Assembly (NCBI GenBank): GCA_027493525.1
Contig: JAOSKN010000002.1
Coordinates: forward strand, 62,001-126,000
Reading direction: 5' to 3'
Source: Planctomycetota bacterium
GTDB taxonomy: Bacteria; Planctomycetota; SZUA-567; H5-PLA8
DNA: 64,000 bases
Both the position numbers and the translations under genes were made by a program. Below, piece after piece: positions 25,944-35,700 of this stretch; position 1 is the stretch's first letter, and every line of letters begins with the position of its first letter. The notes under the pieces are model-generated. The model worked only from the letters and a program-made list of their open reading frames with translations, made no database searches and was not told where the DNA came from.

Positions 25944-27948
25944 TCCCGCCGACCTACGCGCTCGCTACGAAAGGATCATGGGCTTCTCCCTAGACTCCGC
26001 GGCGGCCAAGCCTCTGCTTGCCAGATACGCGGGGGGTGAAGGTCAGCGGCGCTACTTTCAGGATGCCGCAATCCGTGCCGTCTTCGAGAAGGTCGCGCGT
26101 TGCGTGGAGAAGCAGCAGCCGGCGCGTGCGCTCCTCTCTCTGGCCACCGGGACCGGCAAGACTTTTATCGCATGCCATCTGCTCCGGCGCATCGCGGACG
26201 CCGGACAACTCAAACGGGCACTATTCGTTTGTGATCGCGACGAACTACGTACCCAGGGTCTCAAGGCTCTGCAAAATCTCTTTGGAGCCGACGCTGCCGA
26301 AGTATACGAGGAATCCGGCGGACGAAACCACGCCAAGAATGCTCGCGTTCATGTCGCCACATATCAGACCTTGGGCATAGACCGCGACGACGAAAACGCG
26401 TCCTTTCTCCTGCGCCACTACCCGGAGGACTATTTCTCCCACATCGTCATTGACGAATGCCACCGCTCGGCGTGGGGTAAATGGTCGATAATCCTTCTGC
26501 GCAACGAGAAGGCAGTGCAGATCGGCCTGACTGCTACGCCGAGACAGCTCAAGTGCAGCGAGGACAACGAGGAGGCCAAGGCAGACGCCAAGATTACCGC
26601 AGACAACCTCGCGTACTTTGGCGAGCCGGTGTACGAATACGACCTGGCGCAAGCAATGGAAGATGGCTACCTGGCAGCCTGCGAGATTGAACTGGCGCAG
26701 GTCAACTTGGACGCCACCGGACTTACGCTCGCCGACCTCATTCAACGTAATCCGCGCGATGCCAATACCGGTCGTCCACTTACTGCGACCGAGATCGCAA
26801 ACTCCTACGAGAAGGAACAGTTCGAGTCCAAGTTGCTGCTCCCCGATCGCGTCAACGCCATGTGCCTGGACTTGTTCAATCGCCTAGTACAGTCAGACAA
26901 GGATCGCGGCCCGCACCAGAAGACTATCATTTTCTGCGCGCGCGACCGTCATGCCGATGACGTCGCCGTGGCCATGAACAACCTGTACGCGCAGTGGTGT
27001 GCGTCGAAAGGCATCCAGCGCAAAGACCCTTTTGCCTTCAAGTGTACCGCTGCCGGTAGCGGCAATGACTACCTTCCAGACCTGCGAGGCTCGGCATCAT
27101 CGCATTTTATCGCGACGACTGTGGACCTTTTGACTACGGGAGTGGACGTTCCTTGCGTCCGAAACATCGCCTTCTTCCGGTACATGAATAGCCCGATTTC
27201 TTTCTATCAGATGATCGGGCGCGGAACGCGAATTGACGAGCCTACCGGCAAGCTCATGTTTTCTGTCTACGACTACACCGGCGCCACCAGGCTCTTTGGC
27301 GCAGGTTTCGTGGTGGAGCCTCCCCGGAGTGGGGGCGGGATTGGCCCCGGTCCGATCGGACCACCGCCGCCTCCGCCTCCGGCGCCGGTTCTCGTGGACG
27401 GGTTTGAAGTCCACGTGAGCGACTTGGGTCGGTATGTGGTCGCACCAGTCAACGGCCAAGCCATGCCTGTCTCGCTCGACGACTACAAGGTAGGCCTTTC
27501 GGCCAAGCTGACCGAAGAATGCCCCACGCTGGAAGCCTTCCGTTCGCGCTGGGTCAATCCTCCAGATCGCGAAGAGATCATCACGGCGATCGTGAGTGCC
27601 GGATACTCTCCCAGCGTCTTGCGGCTGCTTGAAGACATGAACGACTACGACCTATACGACGTATTGGCCGACCTGGGCTACGGCTTAGTACCCCGAACAC
27701 GCGAAGATCGGGCCTTGGCGTTCCGCTACAAACACGCGGGATGGCTGGCTTCACTGCCGGAACCGGCTCGGAAGGCCGTGGAGGCTATTGCAGGCCAATT
27801 CGCCGTTGGCGGTACGGAGGGGCTGGAGAACCCGCACATCTGGCAGACGCCAGAGGTGGCGGCGGCGGGCGGGATTGCGGCCCTCAAGAGCGCGGGTGAA
27901 CCCAAGGTCGTGCTCCAGCAGACCAAAGAGAGGATGTTCGCGGCATGA
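25906..27948 (+). CDS. hsdR: Type I restriction subunit HsdR, helicase/translocase part (split gene)
   Basis: This 680-residue part carries the SF2 translocase of HsdR: Walker A ATGTGKT, DECH box 'VIDECHRSAWGKW', 'GLTATP', 'TTVDLLTTGVDVPCVRN' and 'FYQMIGRGTR', then the C-terminal EcoEI-type domain. 'LSEFPSPADLRARYE' at its start is normally fused to the nuclease domain encoded by the upstream frame. The nominal TTG start at 25906 lies inside the preceding ORF. A proline-rich linker follows 'RLFGAGFVVEPP'. It overlaps hsdS by ATGA. If the frameshift is real, the translocase lacks its nuclease unless the two parts are joined by frameshifting or associate. Confidence 0.85.
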   Translation: MTSQPRPLSEFPSPADLRARYERIMGFSLDSAAAKPLLARYAGGEGQRRYFQDAAIRAVFEKVARCVEKQQPARALLSLATGTGKTFIACHLLRRIADAGQLKRALFVCDRDELRTQGLKALQNLFGADAAEVYEESGGRNHAKNARVHVATYQTLGIDRDDENASFLLRHYPEDYFSHIVIDECHRSAWGKWSIILLRNEKAVQIGLTATPRQLKCSEDNEEAKADAKITADNLAYFGEPVYEYDLAQAMEDGYLAACEIELAQVNLDATGLTLADLIQRNPRDANTGRPLTATEIANSYEKEQFESKLLLPDRVNAMCLDLFNRLVQSDKDRGPHQKTIIFCARDRHADDVAVAMNNLYAQWCASKGIQRKDPFAFKCTAAGSGNDYLPDLRGSASSHFIATTVDLLTTGVDVPCVRNIAFFRYMNSPISFYQMIGRGTRIDEPTGKLMFSVYDYTGATRLFGAGFVVEPPRSGGGIGPGPIGPPPPPPPAPVLVDGFEVHVSDLGRYVVAPVNGQAMPVSLDDYKVGLSAKLTEECPTLEAFRSRWVNPPDREEIITAIVSAGYSPSVLRLLEDMNDYDLYDVLADLGYGLVPRTREDRALAFRYKHAGWLASLPEPARKAVEAIAGQFAVGGTEGLENPHIWQTPEVAAAGGIAALKSAGEPKVVLQQTKERMFAA

Positions 27949-29252
27949 GAACATCCACGGAGCAGGAAGAGGAAGTCGAACGCGAAGGAAACGGTGCTCC
28001 AACCGTATCGTTTCCATTTACAGCAGACCCGATGGTGCCAAGTGAGCCGACGCGCCCCGGTTGGTGCTGGCATCGCCTGACCACACTCGCTCGCCTCGCT
28101 ACTGGCCATACGCCAAGTCGCCGTTGCCCCGAGTATTGGAGCGGCGACATCCCGTGGCTGCAACTGTCTGACATCCGCGCACTCGACGGCCGACGCGCAC
28201 TCGACACGCTGGAGCACATCAATGAATTGGGCATAAACAACTCCGCAGCCATGCTTCTTCCAGAGGGAACCGTGTGCCTGTCTCGAACCGCATCGGTCGG
28301 GTTTGTTACCGTTATGGGTCGTCCGATGGCAACTTCGCAAGACTTTGTGAACTGGGTCTGTGGGCCGGACCTATCTCCAGAGTTTCTGAAGTGGCTGTTC
28401 ATTGCATGCCGCAAACCCATCCGCGACCTAGGGAGCGGCGCGGTTCATCAAACGATCTATTTTCCGACTGTCGAGCAGTTTGCGGTGTGCATCCCCCCGC
28501 TAGCGGAGCAGGAGCGGATCGCGGGGAGGCTGACGGAGCAACTGGGGGCGGTGGAGCGTGGCCGCGCCGCCGCTGAGCAGCGACTCGCCGCCGCCGAAGC
28601 CCTCCCCGCCGCCCTCCTCCGCGAAGTCTTCGAGGGGCCACAGGCCAGCGGATGGGAGACCGTGCGACTGGGAAACCTGTTGCACCGTCACAATGAGATC
28701 ATCCACCCCGGCGATCGCAAGAGCGGCGAAGCGGTGTTTGTCGGGCTGGAACACATCGAGTCGCACTCGGGCCGTCGCATCGGCTCCGGAAAGGTCGAGT
28801 TCGCGTCGATGACTGGCCGTAAGCCGACGTTCCAGCGCGGGCACATCGTCTACGGCTACCTGCGTCCGTACCTGAACAAAGTGTGGGTCGCCGACTTCGA
28901 TGGCTGTTCTTCCGTGGACCAGTTCGCCTTTGATGTGAACCCCGAGTTGGCCGACACGACTTTCGTAGCCGCGTTCATGCGGAGCGCGACATTTCTGCGC
29001 CGCGCCAAAGGCGTCACAACGACGGGCCAACTCCCTCGCATCAGCATCGACGAGATTGCGGCCGTTGACATCGAACTCCCTCCCGACCTCCCCACCCAGC
29101 GTCGCCTCGCTGCCGAACTCACTCAAAAACTCGCTGCTGCTGAGGGGGTGATCGCCCGCTGTGGCGAAGGACTCGCCGCCATCGAAGCCCTCCCCGCCGC
29201 ATTGCTCCGCCAAGCCATTGGGCATGGCGTTGACCCGGAGACCGCAGGTTAG
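27945..29252 (+). CDS. hsdS: Type I restriction-modification specificity subunit HsdS
   Basis: This 435-residue protein has two target recognition domains. TRD1 spans roughly 40-190 ('LARLATGHTPSR..YWSGDIPWLQLSDI') and TRD2 roughly 235-390 ('VRLGNLLHRHNEIIHPGDRKSG'). Each is followed by a conserved helical spacer with the signature 'IPPLAEQERIAGRL' or 'ELPPDLPTQRRLAAEL' and 'LPAALLR'. HsdS recognises a bipartite DNA site and anchors HsdM and HsdR. The ATG overlaps the hsdR stop (ATGA). The spacers repeat 'AEALPAALLREVF' and 'IEALPAALLRQAI', which could promote domain shuffling. Confidence 0.9.
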   Translation: MRTSTEQEEEVEREGNGAPTVSFPFTADPMVPSEPTRPGWCWHRLTTLARLATGHTPSRRCPEYWSGDIPWLQLSDIRALDGRRALDTLEHINELGINNSAAMLLPEGTVCLSRTASVGFVTVMGRPMATSQDFVNWVCGPDLSPEFLKWLFIACRKPIRDLGSGAVHQTIYFPTVEQFAVCIPPLAEQERIAGRLTEQLGAVERGRAAAEQRLAAAEALPAALLREVFEGPQASGWETVRLGNLLHRHNEIIHPGDRKSGEAVFVGLEHIESHSGRRIGSGKVEFASMTGRKPTFQRGHIVYGYLRPYLNKVWVADFDGCSSVDQFAFDVNPELADTTFVAAFMRSATFLRRAKGVTTTGQLPRISIDEIAAVDIELPPDLPTQRRLAAELTQKLAAAEGVIARCGEGLAAIEALPAALLRQAIGHGVDPETAG

Positions 29253-29256
29253 CCGC

Positions 29257-30102
29257 ATGACGCTCGATCGCACCAGCCCACCTGCCTGGCAACCCACGCG
29301 GCTGCTGCGTGTGATCGAGTCCTACGATACGTCCGTCGGAACCACAAAAATTAAGACCGACCAGACCTTTGCCTACATCAAGGCGCTCGGAAATCGACAG
29401 GGGCCGCATGTTCTGGCCAGCGAGTTGGTAGCATCGACGCTGGCTCGATGGTTTGGGCTAACTGTACCTGACTTCGCCCTGTTGCCCTTGACGCATGATG
29501 CCTGCTTCGATTTGCCACGCGGAAATCGCACGGAGGCGGGTCCAGCATTCGTGAGCCGCCACACAGAAGGGCGTACTTGGGGCGGATCCGAAGCCGAATT
29601 GAAGGCGCTGGAGAATTCTTCTGACTTGACGCGGATGATCGTCTTCGATACGTGGGTGCGAAACTGCGACCGCCATCCGCCGGACCTGTCCGTTCGCAAG
29701 CCCAACTACGCAAACGTCTATCTCGCTGACGCCGGGCGCTCCGGACGTTCTCGCCTGGTTGCGCTGGACCATACGCATTGCTTTGACTGTGGGCGCGACT
29801 TGACGGAGCATCTGGCGGAGATTACCAAGGTAAAGGACGAGGCTACCTACGGCCTCTTTCCGGCCTTTCGGCCGTTCCTCGATATGGGCCAATTGGTTTG
29901 GTGCAAAGCGATGCTCCGGTCGCTGAGCCCTGAAATCGTATCGGCCATAGTCGGCCGGATTCCTACGGAATGGCAGGTAGAAGCCCGTGCGAAAACCGCC
30001 CTGGAACGGCAAGTCCTGGACCGCGCGGCGTTTCTCGCCGATAAGATAGAGCAAGGCTGGGTTCCGAGCACCGGTGCCAGCGACTCGCAAGCTGGCGGAT
30101 AA
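29257..30102 (+). CDS. HipA-like kinase family protein (HipA_2 type)
   Basis: This 281-residue protein begins 'LLRVIESYDTSVGTTKIKTDQTFAYIKALGNRQG', continues with 'LASELVASTLARWFGLTVPDFALL', and has 'FDTWVRNCDRHPPDLSV' (catalytic-loop-like N.DRH) and 'LVALDHTHCFDCG' (a metal-binding Asp in place of DFG). This is the order of HipA-family kinases. ATG 29257 is 4 nt after the hsdS stop. It is followed closely by a DUF3037 gene. HipA-like plus DUF3037 pairs are seen elsewhere, sometimes near defence genes; they may act as a toxin-antitoxin-like or kinase-regulated module. Placement inside a type I restriction operon suggests control of restriction, which is inferred. Confidence 0.65.
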   Translation: MTLDRTSPPAWQPTRLLRVIESYDTSVGTTKIKTDQTFAYIKALGNRQGPHVLASELVASTLARWFGLTVPDFALLPLTHDACFDLPRGNRTEAGPAFVSRHTEGRTWGGSEAELKALENSSDLTRMIVFDTWVRNCDRHPPDLSVRKPNYANVYLADAGRSGRSRLVALDHTHCFDCGRDLTEHLAEITKVKDEATYGLFPAFRPFLDMGQLVWCKAMLRSLSPEIVSAIVGRIPTEWQVEARAKTALERQVLDRAAFLADKIEQGWVPSTGASDSQAGG

Positions 30103-30112
30103 GGGGAATCGC

Positions 30113-30919
30113 ATGAATACCCCAGCACGTGGATTCTACAGCGTTGTGCAATACATACCGGACGGCGGGCGGGCCGAGGCCGCGAACGTCGGAGTGGTCC
30201 TTTACGTGCCGTCGAGTCGCTCGGTCGAGATCCGTGTAACGCCGAATCTGGCCCGTGTCCGGCAGTTCTTCCGGCCAGACAAGCAGGAACTGCGCCGCAT
30301 TGAAATTGAGCTGGAGTCCCTCAAACACCGAATGGAACTGGCACGGGGTGAATTCGAATCCGAAGAAGCCCTGGCGCAGTTTGCCGCCGCTCGCGCCGAT
30401 GCGGTGCGGTTGACAAAACCGCGCCTCGTGATGGTCCAAGAGGCGTACGGCGAGTTAGCCGAACTTTATGCGGAACTGGTCGGCGACCTTGAGCTAGGTC
30501 GCGTTACCTATCCAGCACAAGCGCCCAGCTTGCCCCGCAAGCTGGCCGAAACGTTTGGGAGATTGGAAGCTCAGCACAAAGTGTGGAGGCCGGGCCGCAT
30601 CAAGCTGCCTATGGTCAAGCGGCCCTTTGACGTGCCCATCGCCTACGAAAACGGCCGCGTCAATTATGTGCGTCCCGAGTCTCTCGATGGCGGCAAACTG
30701 GACGACCGCATGGCCAAACTGGGTTTTCACGGCCAGTTGATTTTCAATCATCCGATCGAGGATAAAGAAGGGCAGCTCGTGGTTCTTTCCGTAGCCTCCC
30801 ACGCCGATTCGAGTATGGAAGACCGCTTCGATCGCGCGCTAAAAGAGTTCAACGTTCGGTTTATCCGGTTCGCCGAGACCGATGATTTTGCTGCGGAAGT
30901 CGAACGGACCGCCCACTAA
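30113..30919 (+). CDS. DUF3037 family protein
   Basis: This 268-residue protein opens 'GFYSVVQYIPDGGRAEAANVGVVLYVPSSR', the recognisable start of DUF3037, and contains a central helical region and a C-terminal 'VLSVASHADSSMEDRFDRALKEF'. ATG 30113 lies 10 nt after the HipA-like stop with GGGGAA upstream; the open frame to 30074 overlaps that gene. DUF3037 proteins are usually encoded next to HipA-like kinases, so this is likely the cognate partner. Biochemical function is not known to me. Confidence 0.7.
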   Translation: MNTPARGFYSVVQYIPDGGRAEAANVGVVLYVPSSRSVEIRVTPNLARVRQFFRPDKQELRRIEIELESLKHRMELARGEFESEEALAQFAAARADAVRLTKPRLVMVQEAYGELAELYAELVGDLELGRVTYPAQAPSLPRKLAETFGRLEAQHKVWRPGRIKLPMVKRPFDVPIAYENGRVNYVRPESLDGGKLDDRMAKLGFHGQLIFNHPIEDKEGQLVVLSVASHADSSMEDRFDRALKEFNVRFIRFAETDDFAAEVERTAH

Positions 30920-30932
30920 AAATTAGATCCTC

Positions 30933-32699
30933 ATGACCAAGAAGTCTGATCCGAAGAAGAAGTCGAACGGCAAGAAGCACGCCACGCAGCAAAGCGTGGA
31001 CGCCGCCATCTGGTCCATCTGCGACATCATGCGTCGTGGGAACGTGGCCTCCGCGCTCCAATACGTCCCCGAGCTGACCTGGATACTCTTTCTTCGCATC
31101 CTTGACGAGACCGAGGATCGTGAGGCGCAAGAATCCGAAGCCGTAGGCGCCCGATACGCCCACTCCCTCAAAAAGCCCTTTCGCTGGAAGGATTGGGCTG
31201 CACCAGCCCCCAAGGATGCGCCTGCTACTTGGGCCAACAAGCGCAAGGAGCTTGAGGACGCGGGAAACAAGGCTTTTCTGGCCTTCTGCAATGGGGAGTT
31301 GATTCCGTACCTCAAAGGCCTGCGCGGGAGGCCGCAAGCTACGGCAAGGCAGAAGGTCATCGCCGAGATCATGTCTGGCGTCGAAAAGGTACGGATCGAT
31401 ACGGAGAAGAACCTCCTCGATGTCCTCGACAAAGTTCACGAGGTGTCTAACGAGAACATTGACCCTACGCACGTATTCACGCTGAGCCAGGTATATGAGG
31501 GCCTCTTGCTCAAGATGGGTGAGAAGGGGTCGGACGCAGGTCAATTCTTTACGCCTCGCGAGGTCATCCGTGGAATGGTCCGCGCCATCGCCCCCAAGAT
31601 CGGCGAGACGGTATACGACCCGTGCTGCGGGACCGGTGGTTTTCTGGCCCAGGCTTGCGAGTTCATGAAGCCCAAGTCCGGTGCGAAAGTTTCCGCGGAC
31701 GCCATCGAGACGCTCAAGCACCGTACCTTTTACGGCCGCGAGAAAGAGAACCTCATCTATCCCATTGGCCTGGCCAACCTGATCCTTCACGGGATTGACC
31801 GCCCGAACATCTGGCATGGAAACGCGCTTACTGGGGACGAAGTATACGGCGGCTTGTTTGAAGGCGCGCCCGCACAATTCGACGTCATCCTGACGAATCC
31901 GCCCTTTGGTGGCAAAGAAAGCGCCGCCGCGCAAACTAACTTCGACTACCGAACCAGCGCCACTCAAGTCTTATTCCTTCAACACGTCATCCGATCTCTG
32001 AGGGATAGGGGGCGTTGCGGTATGGTCATTGACGAAGGCGTGCTTTTTCGCACCAACGAAGACGCCTTCGTTAGAACCAAGCGCAAGCTGACCGACGAAT
32101 GCGACCTGTGGTGCGTTTTGTCTTTGCCGGGCGGGGTCTTTTCGGCCGCTGGCGCCGGCGTCAAGACCAATTTGCTATTCTTCTCCAAGGGCAAGCCCAC
32201 CGAGCGCATCTGGTACTACGATCTCTCCGACGTGAAGGTAGGTAAGAAAGCACCGCTGACGCTCAAGCATTTCGAGGACTTCGCAGCCAAACTCTCGAAG
32301 CGCGAAGATTCGGAACTTTCCTGGACCGTTGACCTGAATGACCGCAGGGCGAAAGCCGCCTCGGACGCGAAGCCCTTTCGAGATGCGGCGCGCACCAAAT
32401 CGCAGGAAGCTGAAGCGGTCAAGGACCAGATCGGCCACCTCAAGAAGGACAAGCCTCGTGATGAAGGGGCCATAGCACAAACCAAAGAGAAGCTGAAGGC
32501 TCTGGCCAAGGAAGCACGTGAGGCCGCAAACAAGGCCGAAGCCATCGAAAACGCCGTGTACGATTTGAAGGCTGTAAACCCCAACCGCAAAGCTGTAGTG
32601 GATACCCGTACGCCCGCCGAGTTACTGGATCTGATCGACTCCAAGGGTAAAGAAGTCGCCGCTGCGGTCGCGGTACTACGCGGAATGACGTCGCAATAG
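30933..32699 (+). CDS. hsdM: Type I restriction-modification methyltransferase HsdM
   Basis: This 588-residue N6-adenine methyltransferase has the N-terminal HsdM helical domain ('IWSICDIMRRGNVASALQYVPELTWILFLRI'), the SAM-binding 'QFFTPREVIRGMV..VYDPCCGTGGFLAQACEFM' and the catalytic motif NPPFGG, followed by 'GRCGMVIDEGVLFR'. After the catalytic domain a Lys/Glu/Ala-rich coiled coil of about 130 residues is added, longer than in most HsdM. The ATG at 30933 is weakly supported by a ribosome site. It is separated from hsdS by the HipA-like/DUF3037 pair, an uncommon gene order. Confidence 0.92.
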   Translation: MTKKSDPKKKSNGKKHATQQSVDAAIWSICDIMRRGNVASALQYVPELTWILFLRILDETEDREAQESEAVGARYAHSLKKPFRWKDWAAPAPKDAPATWANKRKELEDAGNKAFLAFCNGELIPYLKGLRGRPQATARQKVIAEIMSGVEKVRIDTEKNLLDVLDKVHEVSNENIDPTHVFTLSQVYEGLLLKMGEKGSDAGQFFTPREVIRGMVRAIAPKIGETVYDPCCGTGGFLAQACEFMKPKSGAKVSADAIETLKHRTFYGREKENLIYPIGLANLILHGIDRPNIWHGNALTGDEVYGGLFEGAPAQFDVILTNPPFGGKESAAAQTNFDYRTSATQVLFLQHVIRSLRDRGRCGMVIDEGVLFRTNEDAFVRTKRKLTDECDLWCVLSLPGGVFSAAGAGVKTNLLFFSKGKPTERIWYYDLSDVKVGKKAPLTLKHFEDFAAKLSKREDSELSWTVDLNDRRAKAASDAKPFRDAARTKSQEAEAVKDQIGHLKKDKPRDEGAIAQTKEKLKALAKEAREAANKAEAIENAVYDLKAVNPNRKAVVDTRTPAELLDLIDSKGKEVAAAVAVLRGMTSQ

Positions 32700-32739
32700 C
32701 TGTTTTTGATTTTGGAACCGGATTGGGACATCAGTCAAC

Positions 32740-35700
32740 TCAATGCCACCGGAACGTCCCCGGCACCGTCCGCACTGTTGTTCCGTCCACGTGGCCAAGG
32801 TCCATCGGGCGCGAGTTGCTACAGAAGATCTCGGCGTACGCTTTCAGGAGCCGTGACTCCCGCAGCACGGCAGCATCGCGGGCAAGGTGACCGATCACCT
32901 CCTGCGAGACGAGAAGCACAAGCTTGGCCCTGGCCCGCGAAGCGATCACGTTGAAGCGGTTGAGGCTCATGAGGAACTCCTCTTCCTCCGCGATCTGGTC
33001 CGGGTCACCCAGCGTGTAGGACGCAATGATCACGTCCCGCTGCTGGCCCTGGAACCGCTCGACCGTGTCCACCGCCTCCCGGATGGCGTCCGCCATCTGC
33101 CCCGTCGCGCCGAAGACCTGTAACAGCCGCGTCACGATCAGGCCCTGCTGAGCACGGTGCGGGGTCACGACCCCAACGGCCTCGCGCCAGAAGTCCATCG
33201 CAGCGTACGGTGTGGCGCTCGGCGGCAGCGGCGCTCCGGTGACCGGATGGTTCTCGTTCCGCAGGCGATTCGCAATGCGCCCCTGGAGAAGGAAGAGTAG
33301 GGCCGCTACCGCGTCGGCCTCGAAGTCGTTGCGCTGGCTGCTGCGACCATCGTCGTAGACGAAGCAGACAGCCGGTTGGTCAGGATCGAGAAGCTGGGTC
33401 CACTCCGGGGTCCAGAACAGCGGGGCGGGCCAGTTCGCGGGCTGGATCGTGGGGACGGGCGTCAGCAGGTTCACGCGCAGTTGCGGGGAATGGCTGCTGA
33501 GCGTTGCCTGGTAGCCCGTGTGGCGCGCGAAGTCCACGATCGTGTCGTTCGAGCGGTAGTTGACGCCCAACGCACTCTCGGGGACTTGGTGAACCTGACG
33601 CCAGAACGCGTACACCGATCCAACCAGATCCTCGAGGCCCGTGGGAGGTTCAGCTTGGTGAATCGGCGGCAACTGCAAGGGGTCGCCGGCCAGGATCACC
33701 GCGCCGTCACCGGCGCCCGCGCTGACCGGCAGGATCGCGTGCGCGACGTCCATCTGCGACGCCTCGTCGATCACGATCAGGTCAAACCACTCTCCCTGTG
33801 CCGGGTCGTTGTTGCAGGTCAGGAGGTTGTGGACCTGCTCGGGAGGGGCGCCAACGACGAGCACACCTGCGGGGTTCTGGAGACGGTTGCGTAGGTTGGT
33901 GATCCCCTGAGACGGGTTCCTGCGATCCAGTTCGAGGTCGATCGCCGGCGCGATGTTCTGCGGAGGAAGCTGGAAACGTGAGCGCACGCGGTACACATCA
34001 CAGGCACCGGGTAAAAGTGCCGCGATGTCCTGCGCAACGTCCAGGAGTACGTTGTCTATCGCCGTGTAAGTGAATGCGGAGAGAAGCACGCGCAGAGGAC
34101 GTCCAGCCCGGTGGGCCTCCAGCACGGCACCGAGGACCGTCGCCCGAACAGTCGTGCTCTTCCCCGTGCCCGGTGGCCCCCAGACCAGCCACGCCCGATG
34201 GGACAGCGCGTTCTGCCAGGCTTGCCATTGGGTAGGGTTGAGAGACCGCCCCTGCTCCAGAAGCCGTTGCTGAACATCAGGTTGTACTGCCGAGAGGTTC
34301 CGCGCGACTGCGACTTGAGCCATCGCCTGGAGATTCCAGAGGTAATCCGCACACGGTGTGTGCGCCGTCGCGCGGGCGCCGCCGCGTGTCGGTTGCCCTG
34401 TGGACCGACGGACGAGCGGGTTTGGGTTGTTGCGGGCGACCGGTGGATTCCCTATCGCCTGGAGTGCGGCGAGGAGCTTCCGCGTGAAGAAGTCGCGATA
34501 CACAGGATCCAAGATGACATTCGAGCTGAGGTCCACGATCCCGGCGGCCTCGAGGGTGTCCAAGATCGCCGGAGTCCGCGAGTCGGCATCGACGGCCAGG
34601 AGTCCCCGGTTTCGGTCGAGGGCTACGATCGTGACGCCCAGAAGGTCCTCCATCAGCGCGTGCCAGTAGCGGTTGCCCAACTGGTTCAGCACCTGCTGGT
34701 GCAGCGCTGTTCCGTGGAGGACCGCTGCGACCATTCGGTCCAAGAACCCACCAAGCGCCTCAGGCGCGAGCGCGAATGCGAAGTCCCCTACCTTCGCCTT
34801 CACGTCCCTCGAGTCGGCAGCCAACTCATAGACGCGCCGCCCCTGCCGCGCAGTCATCCCAAGCTGGCCGAGGGCAGTCTGCTCGGCTGCGCCCGTCAAC
34901 CTGGATGGCAGGCGGGCACTCCGGAAACGCGCCGCTCGCTCGTGCGGCGGCATCGCGCGCACCTGGTGGACGTCCAATTCCTCCAGAGCCGTGTTCAGGC
35001 GGGCGAAGGAGTACCAGAGCTGGCCATCCATGCTGACGCGGGTCTGCCGCGCCGGCGGCCCAACCTGGATGAACGGAGCGGTGTGGCTCAACTGCTGCCG
35101 CATGTCCGCCTCGAAGCGCTTCGTCACGGTCTCCAAGGCACTGAGCCGCTTGCGCACGGTCTCGGAGTACGTCGTCATCTGCTGTTGCCAGTGACGGGGC
35201 GCCGTCACCTTCGCCCAGATCTCGTGCGCTCGCTCGGACGGAATCTGGTCGCTCAGGGGTGTGGCGAAGAGCGGGTGGATGCTGAACGCCGCCACGTTCG
35301 CCGGGAGCCCCGTCTCGTGATAGACGCGTGCGAGGTCGAGGAGACTGTAGTAGTGCGCCAAGGGAGCGGCGAGCAGCCCCCGCACCACGTCTCGAACGAT
35401 CGTGATCGGCGAGCGCTGCGTGACCAGATCCGGATTCGGAAGCAGCTCCTCGGGCGGGAATAGCCACGCGAGGTAGTTGATCGTGGGATTGGCGAGGATG
35501 GCCTCGAGATGCCGACCGATCACCCGGGCCAGGTGGTCGTACTGCAGCGAGTCCCACATGTAGAACTGGACCTTGGTGCGGTAGTCCGCTCGTTGCGTCG
35601 GCGACAGCCCAGCGAGCAAGGGGTTCGCCAGGGTCTGCTGATCCTGCTGTTGGCACCAGTCGAGGACGTTGTGAATCTCCTGGAGGAACGCCAGCAGCTC

